Shown here piece by piece: positions 55,264 to 64,000 of a DNA stretch of 64,000 nt (positions are counted from its first letter, which is position 1; each line of letters starts with the position of its first letter). Below the pieces are notes generated by a model. The model was given only the letters and a program-made list of their open reading frames with translations. It made no database searches and was not told the origin of the DNA. The stretch comes from Costus lasius (lineage: Eukaryota > Streptophyta > Magnoliopsida > Zingiberales > Costaceae): positions 86,838,371-86,902,370 of the forward strand of contig CM050449.1 of assembly GCA_027563935.2 (NCBI GenBank). Reading direction: 5' to 3'. A program made the translations under genes and the position numbers.

Positions 55264-57066
55264 CAGTTATTGCATGCTAATATGTTTGCTCTCTTTGTGT
55301 GATCCTATGCAATGATCTATATGTTACATGCGCTTGTTAAGATAGGCGAATTTTACATGCTTGTTAGAGATGTTTTTATTTCTCCTAGGCGCATGTTTTC
55401 TTGTTGGCGCATATGTATGTTTTCTCAAAACTTCTTATGACATGCGCGACTCATTATAGATCTAAGGCCCTGCATTAAACCCTTAGACGGGTTATTAGGG
55501 TTGAAGTCATCCCCTAGGTTAGATCCAGACAGTCTGATCAGACCATCTGACAGCCTTGATGGGTTGACCGGATAGCACCTGTGCGATAGCACCTGGTGGC
55601 TATAGGTCGACTGCAGACAGGCGTGTAGCGATGTCTGATTGAGACGACTAGCGAACACACATGAGTTAGGCCCGGGGTCACACCCGCTTGCCAGATCTCA
55701 TGAGGGTTGTTCGGCCCTGGCGCATGCATGGTTGACCTTTGGTCGACTCAAGTCAGTTAGGACTTGGTGCATGCAAGGGCAGTGGATCTGACTAGGTTGG
55801 ATGAGTGGATCCCTAGTAATGGACCGTTGTAAGGTTGTAAGGCAAATAAGGAAATTAAAATTGATGCCTATGGGGTTTTCGAAATTTAATTTTCATGACT
55901 GGAACACATGTTGATTGATGCCTATGTTTGTTTATTTATTCTTATGTGGGCTGCCCATGTTAAATGTGTGCTGTGCTGGGGCCTGCGTGCCTGGAATTTA
56001 AAGTTGTAAATTAATTATTGTGATCTGCGTATCACATTGTATTTAATTTATAAAGTGTAATTGACCTGCGTGTCAATCTTGTCTAGATAGATTAATTTGT
56101 AAGTTAATCAGACAAGAGCATAGAGCACACTTGGCAGAGGCGCATGCAGCAGTGGCTTGACCAGGTGGGAGGTCCAGGGTTCGACTCTGGGACCAGGCGC
56201 ATTTACCTGGTGGGCGCACCTGAGCTGCAGTGGGCGCTTGGGCCCTGGGTTGGGCCAAATGAGCAGCAAAAGACCCATGAAGAAAAGCAAGTGAAGACTT
56301 AAGTTAATTAAGGTCTTACTTAGGCTATGGGCTTTTACCACATAAGATCCATGCTTTCTTTTATTGTTTAAATAAGTAGAACAGCATGATTTATTTATCT
56401 TCTGCTATCACCATAGGAATTGCATGATAGTGAAGAAGATAAAAGACCGTTAAAATCCAACGCTAAAATATCAAGCTCGTATGCCTTCTGACGCGAAACC
56501 TCACTGTTCTAATTATCGTTGGAGCCGTGTTGTACCCACTCAGTGGGCACGTCCATCTATCTTCAGACGGTGCGGGATTACACCTGCGTGTTACAGAGAA
56601 GGGATTTATCGCTTCTCGTTGCTCAGCATAGCACGTGGTGGTCCAGGGAGTAGGTCGGGTCAGCTTGACCATGTAGGCTACATATGTGGCGCATATGGTA
56701 GCGCATGGAGGCAGCCATCTGTGGGGTCAGAGATTGTGTTGTACCAACTCAGTTGGCACAGTCTGCTGGATTGCCCAAATGAAGGGGAATCGCACGGGTT
56801 GGCGATTGGCTGGGACAGCCTACCAGAAATTAGTGCTTGTACTCTCTGTGCATCTTATCTTGCCTGAGCGGGACGCGGAGACCAAGTATGAAATCTGGAT
56901 CCCATCTCACTAAAAGAGTTCTACTCTTTCGGGCTGTTTTGCTGGATTTTTCAGCCAGATAAAATAGTGAGAAAAAGAATCATTCTTAAGTCCTGAATTG
57001 ATTCTTTACATTGATACTGACCTTGCTGTTCTTGCATTGTTGTAGATACCTGCAGCAACGAACACC
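55264..57066 (+). other. B-III leader with hairpins, tRNA-like arm and acceptor-like site
   Basis: This is a non-coding leader of 1.8 kb. It contains a T-arm-like hairpin at 56174-56190 preceded by a box-A-like GTGGCTTGACCA at 56152-56163, hairpins at 56535-56547 (CCCAC/GTGGG), 56744-56756 (CCAAC/GTTGG) and 56788-56807 (AATCGC/GCGATT), and a branched fold at 56905-56972 with an inner AAAGAGT/ACTCTTT hairpin. TTGTTGTAG ending at 57045 precedes the gag ATG by 21 bases. ORFs at 56481-56913 overlap the hairpins and are not supported. Confidence 0.65.
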
Positions 57067-60000
57067 ATGAGCTTCAATGTGCGATCCCTACTGGAAAGGG
57101 AGAAGTTTGCTGGGCCAAACTTCTCAGACTGGTTCGGACACCTTAAGATTGTTCTTAAGGCAGAGAGGAAACTGTATGTCCTCGAGACGGCGATACCGCC
57201 TCAGCCCGCTCCGAACGCCGCAAGGGCGGTTCGGGAAGCTTATGAAAAGCACGTCAATGATAGCATTGATGTCGCTTGCCTGATGCTAGCGTCTATGACG
57301 CCACCGCTGCAGCGTCAGCATGAGGATATGTCTGCTATAGACAAGATAGCAAACCTCAAGATGCTGTATGCTGCACAGGCAAGGGCAGAACGCTATAATC
57401 TGACAAAGCTGTTCTTTCAGAGCAAACTGGTTGAAGGGAGCCCAGTGGGAGCTCACGTGCTCAAGATGATTGGGCACAAAGAGGCTCTAGAGAAACTGGG
57501 GCATACCATCAACCAGGAGCTTGCTGTAGACATTATTCTGCAGTCTCTCCCGCCCTCTTTCGATGCGTTCATTATTAACTTTAATATGAACAAAATCGAT
57601 TGTACTCCGGCAGAGCTGCTGAATATGCTCTTGACTACTGAGGAGACTCTGAAGGGAAAGCCTTCAACCTCTGTCTTAATGGTTCCTTCCAGGAACAAGA
57701 AGAAGGGGAAGAAGGGCAAGACCCCTGTCAAGAGTTACAGCAAGGCTCTGAAGCAAAAAGTTAAGCGGTCAAAGGAATACAGATGTTTCCACTGTGGCCA
57801 GCTGGGTCACTGGAAAAAGGACTGTAAAGCGCTCCAAGGAGATAAGAGGGGAAGCATCGCTTCTGGCTCAGGTATATACGTGACGGAAGTCATGGTTTCA
57901 TCTTCTTCTATATCATGGGTGTTGGACACTGCATGTGGAGTTCACATTTGTTCAAATGTACAGGAACTCAAGAGAAGAAGACAGGTGGGACAGCATGAGG
58001 TGGACCTACGAGTTGGAAACGGGGCACGGGTTGCTGCTGTTACTGTAGGAGACTATTTCATCTCTTTGCCATCTGGGCTTGTATTAGAACTGAACAATTG
58101 TTACTTTGTTCCCAGCATTACTAAGAATATTATCTCTATTCCTGCTCTTGTCAGGAAGGGATTTTCCTTTGAATGCAATATTTCAAAGTGTATTTTATCT
58201 TTTGATAATATTGTTTATGCTACTGGTTCAATTAACAATGGGTTATTCATGTTGGACATGGAATGTTCTATACAAAATATTGATAATAAGAAAGCCAAGT
58301 ATGCTGATGACAGCACCTTGCTATGGCATAGTCGTTTAGGCCATATTAACAAGAAACGCATTAAGCGGTTGCATGATCATGGACTGCTGGGATCATTCTC
58401 CTATGAGGAGATTGATACATGCAAGGCTTGTTTAATGGGTAAAATGACGAAGTCACCTTTTCCTAACAAAGGTCAAAGGGCTTCAGGTTTACTTGACCTT
58501 ATACACAGTGATGTGTGTGGGCCATTTAGTAAACATGCCAGAGGTGGCTATCAGTACTTCATTACCTTTACTGATGATTTCAGTAGATATGGGTATGTCT
58601 ATCTGATGAGACATAAAAGTGAATCTTTTGACAAGTTCAAAGAGTTCAAGAATGAAGTACAGAATCAGCTAGGCCGAAGTATCAAGGCACTTCGTTCTGA
58701 TCGAGGTGGAGAATACCTAAGTCATGCGTTTACTGACTATCTAAAGGAGTGTGGGATTATCTCACAGCTCACTCCGCCAGGAACACCGCAATGGAATGGT
58801 GTGTCCGAGAGGAGAAATAGAACGTTACTTGATATGGTTCGTTCTATGATGAGTCAGGCTACTCTTCCATATTCCTTTTGGGGTTTTGCACTGGAAACAG
58901 CTGCAAAGGTACTAAACCGAGTGCCATCCAAGGCAGTTTCTAAGACGCCATATGAGTTATGGTATGGGAAACAGCCGAGCTTGACATTTATCAGGATCTG
59001 GGGCTGCGAGGCTTATGTCAAAAAGCTCGCCTCTGGGAAACTAGAGAGCAGATCTGACAAATGTATCTTTGTCGGTTTCCCTAAGGAAACTAAGGGTTAT
59101 TATTTCTACGATCCCAAAGAGAACAAGGTATTTGTTGCTCGGACGGCCATATTTCTTGAGAAGGAGTTTCTTCTGCAAGAGGCCAGTGGGAGAGAAATAA
59201 AGCTGGATGAGAATCCAGAGGAAGGACAAAGTAGTCAAGCACAGTTGGATGAGCCTGAGCCGGTGGAACAGGTTATTGAACAACCTGAGGCTCAGATATC
59301 ACAGGAACCGCGAAGATCGGGAAGGATCCGTCGACAGCCTAAGCGCTATGACGGAGTCTACATCATTGATAATGATGAACCCCTCACTTATGCCGATGTG
59401 GTCAGTGGACCGGAGTCAGCGAGATGGCTTGAAGCTATGCGCGCCGAGATGGACTCCATGTCAGATAACCAAGTCTGGGATTTGGTTGATCCGCCTCCGG
59501 GAGTTATCCCTATAGGCTGTAAATGGATCTTCAAGAAGAAGATTGACATGGATGGTAACGTGGTTACCTATAAAGGCAGGCTAGTTGCGAAAGGTTTCAA
59601 ACAAATCTACGGGATAGATTATGATGAAACTTTCTCACCTGTAGCTATGTTTAAGTCTATTCGGATTCTTTTCGCGATAGCAGCATATTATGATTATGAG
59701 ATTTGGCAAATGGATGTGAAGACAGCTTTCCTGAATGGAAATCTGGATGAGGATGTGTATATGACACAACCAGAAGGTTTCACTAATCCATCAGATCGTC
59801 ATAAGATATGCAAGTTAAAGAAGTCTATTTATGGACTTAAACAAGCATCGAGAAGCTGGAATATTCGTTTTGATGAATCAATCTCTGAGTTTGGTTTCAT
59901 CAAGAACGAGGATGACCCGTGTGTATATAAGAGGTTTAGTGGGAGCGTGATTACTTTTCTAGTCCTCTATGTCAATGACATCTTGATCATTGGAAATGAC

Positions 60001-60951
60001 ATTCCTGAAATGCATGCGGTTAAGGCATGGTTAAGGAAATGTTTCCAGATGAAAGATCTAGGAGAAGCAGCCTATGTATTAGGTGTGAAGATCTACAGGG
60101 ATAGATCTAAGAGGCTTCTCGGGCTGTGCCAGAGTACTTACATCGATAAAGTCCTGGAGAGATTTCATTTAGAGAATTCTAAAAGAGGATATCTTCCAGT
60201 CAGACATGGTCTGAATCTTTCGAAGAGTTAGTGTCCACAAACACAGACTGAGAAAGATGAAATGGACAATATGCCTTATGCTTCGGCTATTGGGTCCATT
60301 ATGTATGCGATGTTGTGTACTCGCCCAGACGTCGCTTACGGGTTAAGCGTGACCAGTCGGTTCCAAAGTAATCCAGGTCAGGCACACTGGATTGCAGTCA
60401 AGAACATTTTAAAATATCTGCGGAGGACCAAAGATATGTTCTTGATATATGGTGGTCAGGAAGAACTCAGTATTGAAGGATATACTGACGCTTCGTTCCA
60501 GTCAGACCAGGATGATTTCCGATCGCAATCAGGCTATGTATTTAGCTTGAATGGAGGAGCAGTGGTGTGGAAGAGTTTCAAATAGTCAACTGTTGCTGAT
60601 TCCACAACAGAAGCCGAGTATGTTGCAGCCTCGGAAGCATCCAAGGAGGCAGTGTGGATTCGTAAGTTCGTGAGAGAACTTGGTGTTGTTCCTTCGAGTG
60701 CAGATCCTTTGGTTATCTTCTGTGATAACACTGGAGCAATCGCACAAGCAAAGGAACCACGGTCGCACCAGAAGTCCAAGCACATACAGAGACGGTTTCA
60801 TTTGATCAGGGAGATCATAGATCGTGGCGAGATCAAAGTCTGCAAGGTACATACAGATGACAATCTGGCAGACCCGCTTACCAAGCCTCTGGCGCAGCAG
60901 AAGCATGAGAAGCACTGTAATAATATGGGTTTGAGATTTCTCAACCATTAG
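57067..60951 (+). pseudogene. gag-pol: B-III gag-pol polyprotein, two TAG codons and a mutated YVDD
   Basis: The frame is 3885 bp from ATG to final stop, exactly the length of the B-II gene, with no indel. Domains match B-II: zinc knuckle from residue 240, protease LDTACGVHI, integrase with ALRSDRGGEY and NGVSERRNR, reverse transcriptase and RNase H. TAG at 60229-60231 and TAG at 60583-60585 stand at Gln codons (CAG) of B-II, in the reverse transcriptase-RNase H connection and in RNase H. The reverse transcriptase motif reads YVND: residue 970, a metal-binding Asp in all other copies here, is Asn (GAT to AAT). That change alone is expected to abolish polymerase activity. The polyprotein would end at residue 1054. 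Confidence 0.95.
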
Positions 60952-60960
60952 ATTAAGTGC

Positions 60961-60971
60961 AAGTGGGAGAT
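60961..60971 (+). other. Polypurine tract of B-III
   Basis: AAGTGGGAGAT, directly before the 3' LTR. Confidence 0.8.
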
Positions 60972-62661
60972 TGTTGGGGTATGCCCTTAAGGCTAATGTT
61001 TGAGGCCTTGGGATTGTATCAGTATCATGTATAAACTCTTATGTTTATAAAGGCATGGTTGTTATTCAGTTTGTTACATTGTCTGCTGCAATAAGTGTAC
61101 TTCTGAATAATGTCTCAAAGCTGTTCAGCTGGGCTGACATGCTATAAAGTCCTTAGTTGAGATATCTTGGTGAACATGAGACAGCCTTGATATGATTGAG
61201 ACTAATATGTGTTCTAATCTTATAGGATGCTTCGAGCATGGAATAAGATGTAGACTCATGGGTACATTGGATGTACTGGACAGACCCTACTAGGATATTC
61301 AATTGCTTGTCACAATGTGAATAATCCTTGAATGCGACAAGTGGCACATTTCCTCTGACTTGAGATCACTTGTGTTTTCTAAATGATGATTGTCATTGTT
61401 TTGAGGTAGTTCAATATCATTTGAAACATAATGATTATAGACTATCTTGGATGGTGAGCTTGAGTCATGTTAGGGCACTAGTGATAGACAAAGGATTGCC
61501 GTCTCCTTGTTTAAGGAGTGTGATGTTCTAAAGGGGCCCCCTGGATGAGATGATTGAGAAAAGAGTATGGCCATACCCAGGTGACTATGTTCATCTGATC
61601 TAATCATGCTCATCATATTGGAGTTACAAGCTTGACACGCTTGTCCAATAAGAACATCCAGTGGCAAAGGAAACATGCATGCCTTGTGAGTTGGATTCAC
61701 ACTTGTGCTGTGGTTTGGGTGTAGTCTTGGAAGACTCTTTTCTTTATATCGGGAGACAGTGATGTGTTGCTAGATACCCCTCACTGATTGTGATAACGTG
61801 AGTTATCGTTACCGACATTTAAAGGAAACCCTCAGGGTCGCACAATTTGATGATATGGCTTACTTAAGTCAGATCGTGTGGACTGAATTATTCAGGTTCA
61901 GTTTAAAGGGATTTAATCTCTGATTGTAAGTGAGATCTGGTCTGATCATGTTTGATTGATTAGGGCTTGAGATCGGTAAGCTTCGATCGAGAGATTGGAT
62001 GCTAGATCGGTGAGATCAGGAGCATCAAGAGATCGACGGTCAGATCAAGAGCCTTAGGGTTTATTGTGGTCTGGACTGATTGCTTGGTTTATTTGGTTAT
62101 TAAACCAAACCAAATTGAACCAGCTCATTGAGTGAGCGTGTGGTTCAAATTGAGAGGAGTTTGCGATAGGGGTAAACCCATGATCGCATGTGAGTGAGTG
62201 GCTTTCTATTTTTAGAAAGCATGATCACATACGTGACCACTACTCACGTTCACGCCTAAGGCGCTCTACTCTCTCGCCTCTCCTCCTCTCTCGTCGCCAA
62301 CTTGAGTTATTCGGTTTTGCACTCTCGTGTGGTGAAGAGGTTGACGCAAGGAGAAGGAAGTAATCGCCAAGCAAAGGAGATCTCTCCCCTTCCATTCGAC
62401 AACGACTTCTTGGAACCTTGCTAGCACAAGGAGCACCAAGAGAAGAGTAGGCGACACCAATTGTGTGCGTCACCTTTGGAGAAGGAGCACTTGCGCCTTT
62501 CCTTCCAAGACACCATCTAAGCGATGGCAATGGTGAGAATCCCTTTCTCATGCAAGTTGAACATATTACATGCATAGATCCTTGAAACCCCTTCCGCTGC
62601 GTCAAAATTTTCATATGCGCCTCCTATAGGGTTTCGCCCCCCTTGTTCTAGGGGACTTTCA
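60972..62661 (+). repeat. 3' LTR of B-III
   Basis: A 1690-bp copy of 53560-55249 with palindrome GCTTTCTATTTTTAGAAAGC at 62201-62220. GCTAT of the target duplication follows. Confidence 0.93.
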
Positions 62662-62666
62662 GCTAT

Positions 62667-63603
62667 CTCTCGCACCCGCTGGCCGACGTCTTCACTTCCA
62701 GGACTGCAGTCTTTAGCAGGCCATTAGAGACTCTTCATCATCACTCTACTATCGCCACCATCACCATCATTACTAGCAGCTCTTCAGCTAGCATCTGTTC
62801 TACCTCTGCTTCTTACCTGAATCAGCTCTTTCCATAGGCACCTTCTTCAAACCTCCAGCGGTATCTCTGAGAAAAATTTTATTTCTGTTAAGTAAGAGAC
62901 TATTTTTTTATCTGAGCCTTATGTATTTAAAATTGTGCAGTTAAATTTTCAAAAGACGTATCTTTGGACCCAGCCGCATCTAGCCTGACGGTACACCCCA
63001 GACGACGATTGAGCTTGCTATATAGTTTTGTCAGTATTGTTTGCACTTTCTAGTGATCTTATTTGATATGGTTGCATGACATTGCTAATTGATTTCTTTT
63101 GCTATTTACTATGATTGTTTCACTCACTGAGATTTATATTCTATGTGGTTTCTTGAATCTATCATGTTATACTTTTGAACATGATTGTATGAGTTTGATG
63201 CTTCACACCTTTTGCATTGATTTTGACATTTTTGATGTTTAAAAATTTTTATGACTTGAATCCATATGATGAGAGGTGTGTAGATTTTTCTATGATGATG
63301 AATGTTTATGCATGTCAATACCTGTGAATGGAAATATGCCTATTATGTTGAATTTATTTCTTCAATATATATCTACTTGTTGAAATTCTTCATTGATTGA
63401 TGCATAAGGATTTTGGGTAGGTATGTTGTTTGATGAATGCAATCTAAGTGTGAAACATCTTTCTTGAATAAAATGAGCATATGAGTATAATTTTTGAATC
63501 GATGTCAATTGATTAACCTAGTTGACTGTTTAGTCTATTTTATTATTTGTTGGGAAAAAAGAATCCAATATCCACAAAAATCGAGAGAGACTCCCCTACT
63601 TGG
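62667..63603 (+). other. G-I internal segment after B-III, non-coding
   Basis: This is collinear with about 49910-50785 of G-II: the C/T-rich CAGC tract, GAGCCTTATGTATTT, then AT-rich text including TAAAATGAGCATATGAGTAT and TGTTGGGAAAAAAGAATCC. It stops at CCCCTACTTGG where another LTR begins. No ORF is supported. Confidence 0.7.
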
Positions 63604-64000
63604 TGACACGTCCTGCAAGTGCACGGTTATGTCGGAGTAATATAAAAGATGTCGAATCCCACAGGGAACAAGGTTGAGTACCAAAAAATATGAGTTTTAA
63701 TAGCTAGGCGAATCGAAACGTGGTTTTTGAAAACTAAAATCGAAAGCAAAACAAGACAAGCAATCAAAACTACGCCGGTTAAGAGTAAATATGGGAGAGA
63801 TATCGGGGCTACGGTTTCCACCACGCTGACTATTTCAATCTCACAAGACAGATGTTAATTATTTGGATTATTGGTTTTGCACAAGGAATCTAACCCTAGG
63901 GTACAAGGTGCCCTCTCTCGATTGTACACCCTGATGTTCGGTTTAGACTGACCTCCTACTCTCGCGGTGGATCGCTCTAAATGAACCCAATGAGTTTTAT
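63604..64000 (-). mobile_element. End of a minus-strand gypsy-type LTR, cut by the window edge
   Basis: TGACACGTCCTGCAAGTGC at the start is, on the minus strand, an LTR end reading GCACTTGCAGGAC..., close to the GCACTTGCGGACA ends of family G LTRs. The junction with G-I internal sequence is sharp. The other end and the target duplication lie outside the window, so whether it is a solo LTR or a full element cannot be told. The 65-codon ORF at 63627-63824 is not supported. Confidence 0.65.

Larger units (their letters stand above)
53560..62661 (+). mobile_element. Ty1/copia element B-III, TSD GCTAT
   Basis: The length is 9102 bp, identical to B-II. The LTRs are both 1690 bp (53560-55249, 60972-62661) and differ at about five positions by eye. 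GCTAT flanks it at 53555-53559 and 62662-62666. It has a tRNA-Met primer site, leader, gag-pol with two TAG codons and polypurine tract. It inserted into G-I. It is young but inactivated, having nonsense codons and a changed reverse transcriptase active site. Confidence 0.95.
40622..63603 (+). mobile_element. Athila-like LTR element G-I (no pol), partial, with two nested insertions
   Basis: The 5' LTR is at 40622-42362, followed by a tRNA-Asp-type primer site, a broken gag-like gene (42674-43859), a conserved hairpin and a long non-coding 3' region. The body continues after G-II at 53431-53559 and after B-III at 62667-63603. It is then cut by another LTR at 63604, so its own 3' LTR is not in the window. 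No protease, integrase or reverse transcriptase is visible anywhere in its internal region. I assign it to the gypsy/Athila group only from primer-site type, LTR layout and the hairpin. Confidence 0.75.

Noticed and set aside
56146..56220. A possible complete tRNA gene in the B-III leader
   Set aside because: Only a T-arm and a weak box A are visible. There is no acceptor stem, no anticodon arm and the box spacing is too short. Kept only as a tRNA-like finding.

Overview
The window is plant nuclear DNA made of nested LTR retrotransposons. I found no host gene, no complete tRNA or rRNA gene and no CRISPR array. The coding regions are Ty1/copia gag-pol polyproteins, or pieces of them, plus two broken copies of a gag-like gene from a second, pol-less LTR family. 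Primer sites matching the 3' end of plant initiator tRNA-Met (copia) and a tRNA-Asp-type primer site (second family), LTRs of 1.7-2.2 kb and the nesting point to a large, repeat-rich angiosperm genome. I cannot name the species.

Names used below. Family A is copia with LTRs of about 1.9 kb starting TGTTGGTGTATATGCC: A0 is an old host copy, A1 a complete copy, A-solo a larger related solo LTR. Family B is copia with LTRs of about 1.68 kb starting TGTTGGGGTATGCCC or TGTTAGGG: B-I, B-II, B-III and one solo LTR. A and B look Angela/BARE-like from LTR length, LTR ends, total length and a polyprotein of about 1294 aa. Family G starts TGATGACACC and is probably gypsy, Athila-like: G-solo, G-I, G-II and a related LTR at the right edge.

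Layout. 1-130 is an inverted microsatellite. 131-3430 is a decayed copia pol followed by a decayed family A LTR. 3431-37944 is the A0 body, cut by G-solo (3727-5544), A1 (7146-18216, itself holding a solo B LTR at 14224-15915) and B-I (18650-36834, itself holding B-II at 26832-35933). 37945-40619 is a reversed A LTR remnant cut by A-solo (38235-40468). 40622-63603 is G-I, cut by G-II (45150-53430) and B-III (53560-62661). 63604-64000 is the end of a further minus-strand LTR. Nearly every junction is supported by a target-site duplication (TSD): GGAGC, CCTTC, AAATG, ATGGAT, GATCT, TGGAT, ATCGA/GTCGA, GCTAT.

Function. Only B-II keeps an uninterrupted gag-pol (1294 codons, all catalytic motifs visible), with two LTRs, primer site and polypurine tract, so it is the only plausible autonomous copy. 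A1, B-I and B-III are near-intact but carry nonsense codons, mostly CAG to TAG. B-III has also lost a catalytic Asp in reverse transcriptase. G-I and G-II have no protease, reverse transcriptase or integrase. Both encode the same unusual protein, a CCHC zinc knuckle followed by acidic repeats, and would need enzymes from elsewhere.

The points most worth a second look are: a structured RNA element in the copia leaders (paired hairpins, then a branched fold just upstream of gag, kept across A and B although its sequence differs); the G-family zinc-knuckle/acidic-repeat protein; the palindromic CGGTACCG-type repeats in family G; and an inversion of LTR ages between B-I and B-II. All identities and counts were made by eye.
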